Shown here: piece after piece, positions 54,679 to 63,532 of the stretch
How the letters are laid out: every line of letters begins with the position of its first letter
Position numbering within the stretch: position 1 is the first letter of the stretch
Source: Burkholderia ambifaria
GTDB taxonomy: Bacteria; Pseudomonadota; Gammaproteobacteria; Burkholderiales; Burkholderiaceae
Assembly: GCF_001443045.1 (NCBI RefSeq)
Contig: NZ_LKPJ01000029.1
Location: 1-64,000 of the forward strand
Direction of reading: 5' to 3'
DNA length: 64,000 bases
The notes under the pieces: generated by a model
What the model saw: only the letters and a program-made list of their open reading frames with translations
Told to the model about the DNA's origin: nothing
The model's database searches: none
Program-made: the position numbers and the translations under genes

Positions 54679-56139
54679 TCACGACGCGCGCCGCGCAGCC
54701 GACTCGATATAACGCGCGAGAAACCCCGGCAGCGCCGGATCGCCGCAGTTCGCGACGTTGAAGCGCGTCCACGTCGACGACGACTGCTGCGGCGAGAACA
54801 GGCTCCCCGGTGTCAGCAGGAACCCTTCCTCATGCGCGGCAGCCGCGAGCGCGTCCGAGTCGACACCGGTATCGGCCCACAGGAACATCCCCGCCGCCGG
54901 CATCGTGAAGAGCCGCAGCCCGGTGCGCTCGAGCATCCGCGCGGTCTTGTCGCGCACGCCGTCGAGCCGTGCGCGCAGCCGCTCGACGTGGCGCCGGTAA
55001 TGCCCTTCGGTCAGGATCTTGTAAAGCACGCGCTCGTTGAGCTCCGGCGTCGTCATCCCGACCAGCATCTTCTGGTCGGTGATCGCCTTCGCGATCTCGG
55101 GCGCGCACGCGACATAACCGACCCGCAAATTCGCCGCGAGCGTCTTCGAATAGCTGCCGAGGTAGATCACGCGCTTCAACTGGTCGAGGCTCGCGAGTCG
55201 CGTGGCCGGATAGCTCGGCGGGCACAGGTCGCCGTACACGTCATCCTCGACGACGAGGAAGTCGTATGCCTCCGCGAGCTTCAGGATCCGGAACGCCTGC
55301 GCGGCCGACAGCGACGTGCCGGTCGGATTCTGCAGCACCGAATTGATCACGAGCATCTTCGGCCGCCACATCTGCACGAGCGTTTCCAGCGCGTCGAGAT
55401 CGGGGCCGTCGGGCGTGTACGGCATGCCAACCAGTTGCGCGCCCTGCGACGCGAAGCGACCGAACATCTGAAACCACGCGGGGTCGCCGACGATCACCGC
55501 ATCGCCGGGGCGCACGTAGATCCGCGAGATCAGGTCGATCGCCTGCGTGATGCCCGACACCAGCACGAGCTGCTCGGGCTTCGCGCCGATCTCGACTTCC
55601 GCGAGCCGCGTCTGCAATTGCTGGCGCAGCGGCAGGAAGCCCTGCGCGGTGCCGAAGCCGAGCATCTGCGCGCCGGACTGGCGCCCGAGCGCGCGCAGCG
55701 CGCCGGTAATCAGCTCGCCGTCGAGCCAGCGGCCCGGCAGGTAACCGAGACCCGGCCCCTTTTCCGGACTGACGGTATGCAGCATGTTGCGCAGCAGCCA
55801 GACGACGTCGATCGTGTTGTGCACCGGCGCGGCCTCGGCCACGCGCACGACGTTGTCGGCCAGCTGCGGCCCCGCGGCCGTGCGCTCGCGCACGTAGAAG
55901 CCCGAGCCGCGCCGCGAGTCGAGGTAGCCCTGCGCGACGAGCCGTTCGTACGCCTCGACCACGGTGAAGCGCGACACGCTCTTGTCGAGCGCGAGCTTGC
56001 GGATCGACGGCATCCGCATGCCGGGCCGGAACACGCGTTCGTCGATACGGCGCCGCGCCCACTGGACGAGCTGGTCGACAAGCGTGAGCGTGGCCGTATC
56101 GTGCGGGACGGGAATCTGGGCGAGAGGGACGGTGGACAT
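54679..56139 (-). CDS. MocR-type GntR/aminotransferase transcriptional regulator
   Basis: A 486-residue fusion of a GntR winged helix and a fold-type I aminotransferase domain. The helix-turn-helix covers about residues 25-85: RPGMRMPSIRKLALDKSVSRFTVVEAYERL (quoted in two parts: MRMPSIRKLALDKS and VSRFTVVEAYERLVAQGYL). In the aminotransferase part, the PLP lysine is in YLGSYSKTLAANLRVGY (about 333-349) and NPTGTSLS is near 276-283. MocR regulators use PLP or amino acid adducts as ligands. It is divergent from the VOC/EamA group, which is probably its target. Confidence 0.88.
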   Translation of the reverse strand: MSTVPLAQIPVPHDTATLTLVDQLVQWARRRIDERVFRPGMRMPSIRKLALDKSVSRFTVVEAYERLVAQGYLDSRRGSGFYVRERTAAGPQLADNVVRVAEAAPVHNTIDVVWLLRNMLHTVSPEKGPGLGYLPGRWLDGELITGALRALGRQSGAQMLGFGTAQGFLPLRQQLQTRLAEVEIGAKPEQLVLVSGITQAIDLISRIYVRPGDAVIVGDPAWFQMFGRFASQGAQLVGMPYTPDGPDLDALETLVQMWRPKMLVINSVLQNPTGTSLSAAQAFRILKLAEAYDFLVVEDDVYGDLCPPSYPATRLASLDQLKRVIYLGSYSKTLAANLRVGYVACAPEIAKAITDQKMLVGMTTPELNERVLYKILTEGHYRRHVERLRARLDGVRDKTARMLERTGLRLFTMPAAGMFLWADTGVDSDALAAAAHEEGFLLTPGSLFSPQQSSSTWTRFNVANCGDPALPGFLARYIESAARRAS

Positions 56140-56152
56140 GGGCTGCAGCTCC

Positions 56153-56217
56153 AACTGTACCGAAGGGTATCGCGCCGATTGTACCGTTACTGTGCCGGTG
56201 GCGACGATTACAGTTGA
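56153..56217. promoter_or_regulatory. Repeated TGTACC-type sites between MocR and VOC genes
   Basis: ACTGTACCG (56154-56162), ATTGTACCG (56178-56186) and ACTGTGCCG (56189-56197) are direct copies, and an inverted relative, ATTACAGTTG, ends at 56217. The starts are 24 and 11 bases apart. MocR-family proteins typically bind direct repeats near their own promoter. Confidence 0.45.
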
Positions 56218-56368
56218 CCGCAATGGCGATCGTGCGGCCGCCGTTCCGGCCCTGCCGCACGCGGGGCAGCACCGCCCGGCGCGCATCGCAGCCGGGCACC
56301 GGCCGGCCGCGCAACCGCCCGGCACATCGCCCGCCCACCATGACACTTTCGTTTCCCGACCGACGTTC

Positions 56369-57061
56369 ATGCCAGCCCGCTCCCTGACCCTCGACCATCT
56401 CGTGATCGCCGCGCGCACGCTCGACGACGGCGTGCGCCATGTCGCCCACGCGCTCGGCATCGAACCGGCCGGCGGCGGCCGCCATCCGCTGATGCGCACC
56501 CATAACGCGCTGTTCGGTGCGTGGGGCGGGCTGTACCTCGAAGTGATCGCGATCGATCCCGACGCCCCCGCCACCGGCGACGACGCCACGCCGCCGCGCG
56601 CGCGGCTGTTCGCCCTCGACGACCCGGCGATGCACGCACGGCTTGCGCAGGGCCCGTTCCTCGCGCACTGGGTCGCGCGCGTCGACCGCCCGCGCCAGCT
56701 CGCGCTGTGGCAAAGCCAGTACCCGGCGCGCATCGCGCCGGTCGTCGCGATGCGGCGCGGCGACCTGAGCTGGGGCCTCACGGTGCCCGACGACGGCGCG
56801 TTCCCGGCGTGGCAGGGCGCCGGCGACGGCCTCGCGCCGTCGCTGATCCAGTGGGACAGCCCGCACCATCCGGCCGAATCGCTGCCGAACCACGGCGTCG
56901 CGCTGAAGGCGCTCAAGGGCGTCCACCCGCGTGCGGACACGATTCGCGAGCAGCTCGACTGGCTCGGCGCCGACCATCTGCTCGACCTCGAAACCGGCGA
57001 CGGCCCGCCCGCGCTCGTCGCCGAATTCGATACGCCGCAAGGCACACGCACGCTGCGCTGA
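56369..57061 (+). CDS. VOC-fold (glyoxalase-like) protein
   Basis: A 230-residue protein of the large glyoxalase-like-domain type. It starts LTLDHLVIAARTLDDGVRHV with a conserved His, then HPLMRTHNALFGAWGG (about 38-53) and LYLEVIAIDPDA. The C-terminal half repeats a VOC-like pattern. No catalytic role can be assigned. It starts the group VOC, EamA, aminotransferase, RidA, PhzF. Confidence 0.8.
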   Translation: MPARSLTLDHLVIAARTLDDGVRHVAHALGIEPAGGGRHPLMRTHNALFGAWGGLYLEVIAIDPDAPATGDDATPPRARLFALDDPAMHARLAQGPFLAHWVARVDRPRQLALWQSQYPARIAPVVAMRRGDLSWGLTVPDDGAFPAWQGAGDGLAPSLIQWDSPHHPAESLPNHGVALKALKGVHPRADTIREQLDWLGADHLLDLETGDGPPALVAEFDTPQGTRTLR

Positions 57062-57115
57062 CCGCCCGGCCGCCCCTCGATTACACGAACCCAGCAATAC
57101 GGAGACACCCAGTAC

Positions 57116-58024
57116 ATGAATTCGCGCGAAACCCGGGGCATGCTGCTCGGCCTGATCGGCGTGATGATCTTCAGCCTGACGCTGCCGATGACGCGGATCG
57201 TCGTCTCCGAACTCAATCCGCTGCTCAACGGGCTCGGCCGCGCGCTTGCCGCGTCGGTGCCGGCCGGCCTGCTGCTGTGGTGGCGCCGCGAACGGCTCCC
57301 GACGCGCGCGCAGCTGAAAAGCCTCGCGGTCGTGTCGGCCGGCGTGATCATCGCGTACCCGGTGTTCTCCGCATGGGCGATGAAAACCGTGCCGGCGTCG
57401 CACGGCGCGGTGGTCAACGGGCTGCAGCCGCTGTTCGTCGCGCTGTACGCGGCGTGGCTGTCGCACGAACGGCCGTCGAAGGCGTTCTGGGCCAGCGCGC
57501 TGGCGGGCAGCGCGCTCGTGATCGCATTCGCGCTGCGCGACGGCGGCGGCACGGTGCAGGCCGGCGATGCGCTGATGCTCGTCGCGGTCGGCATCGGCGC
57601 GCTCGGCTATGCGGAAGGCGCGCGCCTCGCTCGCCAGATCGGCGGCTGGCAGGTGATCTGCTGGGCGCTCGTCGTATCCGCGCCGTTCCTCGTGCTGCCG
57701 GTCGGCTGGCTCGCGTGGACTCAGCACGTCGCGCACCCCGCCCCGCTCGCGCTGCGCACGTGGCTCGCGTTCGGCTACGTGACCCTTTTTTCGCAGTTCA
57801 TCGGCTTTTTCGCGTGGTATGCGGGGCTTGCCATCGGCGGCATCGCGCGCGTCGGCCAGGTGCAACTGCTGCAGATCTTCTTCACGATCGCCTTTTCCGC
57901 GCTGCTGTTCGGCGAAACGGTGACGCCGTCGACGTGGTTGTTCGCGGCCGCCGTGATCGCGACCGTGATGCTCGGCCGGCGCTCGGCGGTGGCCACGGCC
58001 CCGCGTCCCGCTCGCGCCGGTTGA
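57116..58024 (+). CDS. EamA-family (DMT) transporter
   Basis: A 302-residue transporter with ten predicted helices in two EamA repeats. The first begins GMLLGLIGVMIFSLTLPMTR; the second contains FSQFIGFFAWYAGLAIGGIA and ends LFGETVTPSTWLF. It lies 54 bases after the VOC gene and 152 bases before the aminotransferase gene. An amino-acid or metabolite exporter role is plausible from the operon context. Confidence 0.85.
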   Translation: MNSRETRGMLLGLIGVMIFSLTLPMTRIVVSELNPLLNGLGRALAASVPAGLLLWWRRERLPTRAQLKSLAVVSAGVIIAYPVFSAWAMKTVPASHGAVVNGLQPLFVALYAAWLSHERPSKAFWASALAGSALVIAFALRDGGGTVQAGDALMLVAVGIGALGYAEGARLARQIGGWQVICWALVVSAPFLVLPVGWLAWTQHVAHPAPLALRTWLAFGYVTLFSQFIGFFAWYAGLAIGGIARVGQVQLLQIFFTIAFSALLFGETVTPSTWLFAAAVIATVMLGRRSAVATAPRPARAG

Positions 58025-58176
58025 TGAGGTGCGCCATAATGTCCGTTTTGCCTGAACGGTTCTGCCCACCCGGCCGCGACGGCCCGATCGTGCTCCCGCG
58101 TGCCCATCCGGCCGCGTCGACACGATCTGCCTGATCGACCTTTCTTGACTGACCACGATATCCGAACGAGGAGACT

Positions 58177-59358
58177 ATGAATCCGAGCGACCTGCACCCG
58201 CCGCACTGGCAGCTTTCCGAACGCGCCCGCAAGCTGACGAGCTCTGCGATCCGCGAGATCCTGAAGGTCACGGAACGCCCCGAGGTCATCTCGTTCGCAG
58301 GCGGCCTGCCCGCTCCCGCGACGTTCCCGGCCGAACGCATGCGTGCCGCGGCCGACCGCGTGCTGCGCGATGCGCCCGCCGCCGCTCTCCAGTACAGCGC
58401 GACCGAAGGCTACCTGCCGCTGCGCGAATGGATCGCCGAGCGCTACAGCGTGCGCGTGTCGCAGGTGCTGATCACGACCGGCTCGCAGCAGGCGCTCGAC
58501 CTGCTCGGCAAGGCGCTGATCGACCCGAACAGCCCGATCCTCGTCGAAACGCCGACCTACCTCGGCGCGCTGCAGTCGTTCTCGCTGTACGAGCCGCGCT
58601 ACGTGCAGGTGCCGACCGACGAGCAGGGCCTGCTGCCCGAAGGCCTCACGCCCGATCTCACGCAAGGCGCGCGCCTGCTGTACGCGCAGCCGAACTTCCA
58701 GAACCCGACCGGCCGCCGCCTGCCCGTCGAGCGCCGCCGCGCGCTCGCCGCGTTCGCGCAGTCGAGCCCGTTCCCGGTGCTGGAAGACGACCCGTACGGC
58801 GCGCTGAACTACCAGGGCGAGCCGCTGCCGACGATGCTGTCGATGGCACCGGACCACGTCGTGCACCTCGGCACGTTCTCGAAGGTGCTCGCACCGGGCC
58901 TGCGCATCGGCTACATCATTGCCCCCGAAGAACTCCACTTCAAGCTCGTGCAGGCCAAGCAGGCCACCGACCTCCACACGCCGACGCTCACGCAGCGCAT
59001 CGCGCACGAAGTGATCAAGGACGGCTTCCTCGACGAGCACATCCCGACGATCCGCCAGCTGTACGGCGCGCAATGCGAAGCGATGCTCGCGTCGCTCGCA
59101 CGACACATGCCGGAAGGCGTCACGTGGAACCGCCCGGACGGCGGGATGTTCATCTGGGTGAACCTGCCGGCGCAGATCGACAGCATGAAGCTGCTCGAGG
59201 CGGCGGTCGCCGACCATGTCGCCTTCGTGCCGGGTGCGCCGTTCTTCGCGAACGACCCGCAGCAGAACACGCTGCGCCTGTCGTTCGTGACGGTGCCGCC
59301 GGAGAAGATCGAGGAAGGCGTCGCGCGCCTCGGCAAGCTGCTGCGCGAGCGTCTCTGA
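58177..59358 (+). CDS. PLP-dependent aminotransferase (2-aminoadipate/LysN-like)
   Basis: A 393-residue fold-type I aminotransferase. FAGGLPAPATFP near residue 40, QYSATEGYLPLREWIAE (about 72-88), TGSQQALDLLGK (about 101-112), NPTG near 174-177 and LEDDPYGALNY (about 203-213) are typical. The PLP lysine is in LGTFSKVLAPGLRIGY (about 231-246). Relatives are 2-aminoadipate and multi-substrate aminotransferases. Together with RidA and PhzF neighbours it suggests amino acid breakdown or synthesis. Confidence 0.85.
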   Translation: MNPSDLHPPHWQLSERARKLTSSAIREILKVTERPEVISFAGGLPAPATFPAERMRAAADRVLRDAPAAALQYSATEGYLPLREWIAERYSVRVSQVLITTGSQQALDLLGKALIDPNSPILVETPTYLGALQSFSLYEPRYVQVPTDEQGLLPEGLTPDLTQGARLLYAQPNFQNPTGRRLPVERRRALAAFAQSSPFPVLEDDPYGALNYQGEPLPTMLSMAPDHVVHLGTFSKVLAPGLRIGYIIAPEELHFKLVQAKQATDLHTPTLTQRIAHEVIKDGFLDEHIPTIRQLYGAQCEAMLASLARHMPEGVTWNRPDGGMFIWVNLPAQIDSMKLLEAAVADHVAFVPGAPFFANDPQQNTLRLSFVTVPPEKIEEGVARLGKLLRERL

Positions 59359-59401
59359 TCCCCTTTTTCCCTGTCACGACTCTCTACGAGGAATCGAACA
59401 C

Positions 59402-59860
59402 ATGGCTAACGTCTACGACAAGCTGAAGTCGCTCGGCATCGAGCTCCCGACCGCCGGCGCACCGGCCGCCGCCTACGTGATGAGCGCGCAAAGCGGCAAC
59501 ACGGTCTACCTGTCGGGCCACATCGCGAAGAAGGAAGGCAAGGTCTGGGCCGGCAAGCTCGGCGCCGACCTGCAGACGGAAGACGGCAAGGCGGCCGCGC
59601 GCTCGATCGCGATCGACCTGCTCGCGACGCTGCACGCGCACACCGGCGACCTGAACAAGGTCACGCGCATCGTGAAGCTGATGAGCCTCGTCAACTCGAC
59701 GCTCGAGTTCACCGAACAGCACGTCGTCACGAACGGTGCGTCGGAACTGATCGCCGAAGTGTTCGGCGACGCGGGCAAGCACGCGCGTTCGGCATTCGGC
59801 GTCGCGCAGATTCCGCTCGGCGCATGCGTCGAGATCGAACTGATCGCCGAAGTCGCCTGA
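59402..59860 (+). CDS. RidA-family protein
   Basis: A 152-residue protein of the RidA/YjgF/Rid superfamily, somewhat longer than the 128-residue RidA. The fold begins KLKSLGIELPTA, has VYLSGHIAKK near residue 37 and the C-terminal GVAQIPLGACVEIELIAEVA. The key arginine of true RidA (IRVTV-A-L) is not clear, so imine deaminase activity is uncertain. It follows the aminotransferase by 43 bases; Rid proteins often neutralise reactive enamines from PLP enzymes. Confidence 0.85.
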   Translation: MANVYDKLKSLGIELPTAGAPAAAYVMSAQSGNTVYLSGHIAKKEGKVWAGKLGADLQTEDGKAAARSIAIDLLATLHAHTGDLNKVTRIVKLMSLVNSTLEFTEQHVVTNGASELIAEVFGDAGKHARSAFGVAQIPLGACVEIELIAEVA

Positions 59861-59894
59861 GCGACGTAAACCTCCTCGTCACGCAATCGTCACG

Positions 59895-60776
59895 ATGACC
59901 AGCCGCCGCGTCCGCTTCAAACAGGTCGACGTCTTCACGTCGGTGCCGTTCAAGGGCAACCCGCTCGCGGTCGTGTTCGACGCCGACCCGCTCGGCGACG
60001 ACGACATGCTCGCGATCGCCCGCTGGACGAACCTGTCGGAAACGACGTTCGTGTGCGCGCCGACCGATCCGGAGGCCGATTACCGCGTCCGGATCTTCAC
60101 GCCGGGCGGCGAACTGCCGTTCGCCGGCCACCCGACGCTCGGCACCGCACACGCGTTTCTCGAAAGCGGCGCGCGGCCGCGCACGCCGGGCCGGCTGATC
60201 CAGCAATGCGGGGTCGGCCGGGTCGAACTGCGCGAGCAGGCCGATGGCTGGGCATTTGCCGCGCCGCCCGCACGGTTCACGCCGCTCGACCGTTCGGACT
60301 ACCCGGCGCTGGCTGCCGCGTTACGCAGCGACGTGATCGATCCGGACGCCGAACCGTGCGCGGTCGACAACGGCGCGCCGTGGCTCGTCGTGCGGCTCAC
60401 GTCGGCCGAGGCCTGCATCGGCCTCGCGCCCGATCCGGCCGCACTCGAGGCCATCACCCATCGCTACGGCGCGCACGGCCTCGCGGCCTATGCGCCCCAC
60501 CCCGACGGCGGCCCCGCGACGTTCGAAATTCGCTGCCTGATGGCGGGCGGCAGTTTCGGCACCGGCGAGGACCCCGTCACCGGCAGCGCGAACGCCGCGC
60601 TGGCCGGGCTGCTGAGCCGCCAGCAGCGCCGCCCCGGCCCGTCGTACACGGCCCGCCAGGGCACGGCGATCGGCCGCGAAGGCCGCATTGCCGTTCGCTA
60701 TGACGACGACGGCACGATCTGGATCGGCGGCCACGTCGTGACGGTCGTGGACGGCACGTTCCAGGCGCCTGCCTGA
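59895..60776 (+). CDS. PhzF-family isomerase
   Basis: A 293-residue protein of the PhzF/diaminopimelate-epimerase-like fold. The N-terminal half has VDVFTSVPFKGNPLAVVFDA (about 9-28), NLSETTFV near residue 46 with the catalytic glutamate, and PGGELPFAGHPTLGTAH (about 71-87). The C-terminal half has GEDPVTGSANAALAGLL. The enzyme type is isomerase or epimerase of unknown substrate; PhzF itself acts in phenazine synthesis, but no other phenazine genes are present. Last gene of the MocR-associated group. Confidence 0.88.
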   Translation: MTSRRVRFKQVDVFTSVPFKGNPLAVVFDADPLGDDDMLAIARWTNLSETTFVCAPTDPEADYRVRIFTPGGELPFAGHPTLGTAHAFLESGARPRTPGRLIQQCGVGRVELREQADGWAFAAPPARFTPLDRSDYPALAAALRSDVIDPDAEPCAVDNGAPWLVVRLTSAEACIGLAPDPAALEAITHRYGAHGLAAYAPHPDGGPATFEIRCLMAGGSFGTGEDPVTGSANAALAGLLSRQQRRPGPSYTARQGTAIGREGRIAVRYDDDGTIWIGGHVVTVVDGTFQAPA

Positions 60777-60885
60777 CGTTTCGCCATGTGCGATGGCGTC
60801 GACCCGGCTGGCGCCCTACGGTTCCCCCGGCTATCGCAAAAACGTTCCAGCCAGTAATATCGGGCCTAATCCGTCGCTTCGGCGG

Positions 60886-60994
60886 GTCTGTCCATGGTTG
60901 CGCATCCCGCGAACGAACAGACGCCGGTGCGGCCCCAACCATAGCCACCCATCTTGAGAGGGTGGCAAACGAGAGCAGGCGCCACCCTTTTTCG
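60886..60994 (+). promoter_or_regulatory. Structured leader with alternative hairpins before the GGDEF-EAL gene
   Basis: GTCTGT (60886-60891) can pair with ACAGAC (60917-60922), and ATGGTTG (60894-60900) with CAACCAT (60936-60942); these two stems cross, so they form a pseudoknot if both exist. GGGTGGC (60960-60966) can pair upstream with GCCACCC (60944-60950) or downstream with GCCACCC (60981-60987). The downstream form, extended by A-T, is followed by TTTTT (60988-60992) and then CG-ATG. This is terminator/antiterminator geometry; the purine-rich GAGAGCAGG is inside the terminator loop. No known riboswitch consensus was recognised. Confidence 0.5.
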
Positions 60995-63334
60995 ATGAGC
61001 TCCGCCCGGACAAACCACACGCCGCCGACCCGGCCGCTGCGCGCACCGCGCAAGTCGCGCCGGCGCGCGCTGTTCGCGATCCCGCTGCTCGGGATGCTGG
61101 CGCTCGCGCTCCTATGGGCGGTGATCATCGCGCGGCTGGCGGTCGAAAAGGACAGCGCGTACAAGGAAGCGGCGGCATCCGCGGCGATCCTGTCGTCCGC
61201 GCTCGAGCAGCATACGGTCAAGGCGATCCACCAGGTCGACCAGATCACCCGCTTCGTCAAGTTCGAATTCGAGAAATCGCCCGCCCGCTTCAACCTCGCG
61301 AGCGCGGTCGAAAAAGGTGTCGTACCGAGCGACACGCTGATCCAGGTCTCGCTCGTCAACGCGAAGGGCATCCTGTTCGCGAACACGGCCGAACGCCATC
61401 CGCAGCCGATCAACCTGTCCGACCGCGAGCACTTCAAGGTCCACCTCACGCACAACGACGACCGCCTGTACATCAGCAAGCCCGTGCTCGGCCGCGTGTC
61501 GAGCCACTGGACGCTGCAGATGACGCGGCGCCTGAACAACCCCGACGGCAGCTTCGCGGGCATCGTCGTCGTGTCGGAAGACCCAAGCTACTTCACGAAC
61601 GACTTCTACAACAACGCGGCGATCGGCAAGGAAGGCGTGATCGCCGTGGTGTCCGACACGGGCGCCGTGCTGGCGCGGCGCACCGGCTCGGTCAACAACG
61701 CACCGGGTGCGTTCTCCGCATCGGGTGTCTACCCGATCGCCGAGCGCGTGACGGGCACGATCATCGACCCGATCGACGGCGTGATGCGCATCGTGTCGTA
61801 CCGCCACCTCGACGGCTACCCGCTCGCGGTGATGGTGGGGCTGTCGCAGAGCGAGGAATTCACGGACTACTACCACACGCGCAACGTCTATCTGCTGATG
61901 TCGAGCTTCATCACGCTCGCGATGCTCGCGTTCTTCGGCGTCGCGACGGGGCTGATCGGCAAGCTGCTCGGCCGCGAGCGCGAGATGACCCAGCTCGCCG
62001 AATACGACCTGCTCACCGGGCTCGCGAACCGCTACGCGACGCTGCGCGGGCTGCGCAACGACGTGGCGATGCCGACCAGCCTGTCGCGGCTCGGCCTGCT
62101 GTTCATCGACCTCGATAACTTCAAGACCGTCAACGACACGCTCGGCCACAACGCCGGCGACATCGTGCTGCAGATGACCGCGTCGCGCCTGTCGGACGCC
62201 GTCGGCGACGAAGGGTCGCTCGCGCGGATCGGCGGCGACGAGTTCGTGGTCGTGATGAAGGGCGACGACGTCGAGCGGCGCGCGGTGCGGCTCGCGGAAG
62301 CGATCATCCGGATGTTCAGCGATCCGTTCGACGTGCGCGGCAGTTCGTTCGTGCTGCATGCGAGCATCGGCATCGCGCTGCACACCGTCGCGAACGAGAG
62401 CGAGATCGACCTGCTGAAGAAGGCCGACCTCGCGATGTACAGCGCGAAGGACGCCGGCAAGAACTGCTATCAGTTCTACGCGCCGCACCTGTCGCACCGC
62501 GCGGACCACCTGATGCGCTGGGAGCAGCAGTTGCGGGTCGCGCTCGCCGAAGGGCAGCTGTTCCTCGCGTACCAGCCGAAGATCGACCTGACGCACCGCA
62601 CGATCACCGGCTTCGAGGCGCTCGCGCGCTGGGACCACCCCGAGCATGGAATCATCTCCGCGAACGAATTCATTTCGATCGCCGAATCGACGGGCCTGAT
62701 CGTGCCGATCGGCGACTTCGTGATCCGCACCGCGTGCGAACAGATCGCGCGCTGGCGCGACGACGGCCACGACACCCTGACGCTCGCGATCAACATCTCG
62801 CCGGTGCAGTTCTGGCGCGGCGACCTGATCGAGACGATTTCCCTGGCGCTGCAGGACACCGGCATCGACGCGAACCGGCTCGAACTCGAGATCACCGAGA
62901 CCGCGATGATGGAATATCCGGAGCTCGTGTCCGAGAAGATCGTCGCGTTGAAGAAGCTCGGCATCCGGATCGCGCTCGACGATTTCGGCACCGGCTATTC
63001 GTCGCTGTCGTACCTGCACCGTTTCTCCGTCGACACGCTGAAGGTCGATCGCTCGTTCGTGCAGGCGATCCCGAACGATCGCAGCGTGTGCGTGATGGTG
63101 TCGTCGATCGTGCATCTCGCGCGCTCGCTCGGCCTGACGGTCGTCGTCGAGGGCACCGAGACCGAGGAGCAGATCGCCTGGCTGTCCGCGCTCGGCGAGA
63201 TCGAGGCGCAGGGCTTCCTGTTCTCGCGCCCCGTGCCGGCCGATGCGATCCCCGCGCTGATCGCGCGCTTCGGCGTGCGTGGCGACCGGCCGAGCGTCCT
63301 CACGCACCGCGCGACCGGCAGCACGGGCGCCTGA
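60995..63334 (+). CDS. CACHE-GGDEF-EAL cyclic-di-GMP protein
   Basis: A 779-residue membrane sensor. An N-terminal helix (about 25-48) and a second helix (about 300-320) flank a periplasmic dCACHE-like domain (about 50-295). The cytoplasmic GGDEF domain keeps an intact GGDEF (residues 413-417). The EAL domain keeps EALARW (about 541-546), the ELEITET metal motif, DDFGTGYSSLSYL, DTLKVDRSFV and VVVEGTET, so both c-di-GMP synthesis and hydrolysis look possible. ATG 60995 follows a structured leader; the frame upstream to 60788 lies inside the leader and is not coding. Confidence 0.92.
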   Translation: MSSARTNHTPPTRPLRAPRKSRRRALFAIPLLGMLALALLWAVIIARLAVEKDSAYKEAAASAAILSSALEQHTVKAIHQVDQITRFVKFEFEKSPARFNLASAVEKGVVPSDTLIQVSLVNAKGILFANTAERHPQPINLSDREHFKVHLTHNDDRLYISKPVLGRVSSHWTLQMTRRLNNPDGSFAGIVVVSEDPSYFTNDFYNNAAIGKEGVIAVVSDTGAVLARRTGSVNNAPGAFSASGVYPIAERVTGTIIDPIDGVMRIVSYRHLDGYPLAVMVGLSQSEEFTDYYHTRNVYLLMSSFITLAMLAFFGVATGLIGKLLGREREMTQLAEYDLLTGLANRYATLRGLRNDVAMPTSLSRLGLLFIDLDNFKTVNDTLGHNAGDIVLQMTASRLSDAVGDEGSLARIGGDEFVVVMKGDDVERRAVRLAEAIIRMFSDPFDVRGSSFVLHASIGIALHTVANESEIDLLKKADLAMYSAKDAGKNCYQFYAPHLSHRADHLMRWEQQLRVALAEGQLFLAYQPKIDLTHRTITGFEALARWDHPEHGIISANEFISIAESTGLIVPIGDFVIRTACEQIARWRDDGHDTLTLAINISPVQFWRGDLIETISLALQDTGIDANRLELEITETAMMEYPELVSEKIVALKKLGIRIALDDFGTGYSSLSYLHRFSVDTLKVDRSFVQAIPNDRSVCVMVSSIVHLARSLGLTVVVEGTETEEQIAWLSALGEIEAQGFLFSRPVPADAIPALIARFGVRGDRPSVLTHRATGSTGA

Positions 63335-63532
63335 GCGCCGCCCCCACGCGCGGCACCGTTGCGCAACACGCCGATTGTTTCGGCCTCCAATCCGGCTGTT
63401 TAGTTCGTTTACTAGCGTTTTCGCGCATGGCAGTGTCACGATGCGCGGCGGACAATCCGGAGGGCTATCGTGTCGGCGGGCCGCCGGCACGTTCCTATGC
63501 GCGAGACCAGGCCCAGCACCAACAGCACAATC

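Noticed and set aside
56370-58134. Frame-shifted long plus-strand open frame across the VOC and EamA genes
   Set aside because: Arg/Ala/Pro-rich shadow in another frame than the two recognised proteins.
60788-60994. N-terminal extension of the GGDEF-EAL protein from GTG 60788
   Set aside because: The segment is the structured leader; residues are Arg/Pro/Trp-rich and precede a natural Met with a membrane helix soon after.
60777-60994. Known c-di-GMP (GEMM) riboswitch
   Set aside because: The conserved GCACAGGGCAAACC-type core and the GACGCAAAG motif are absent.
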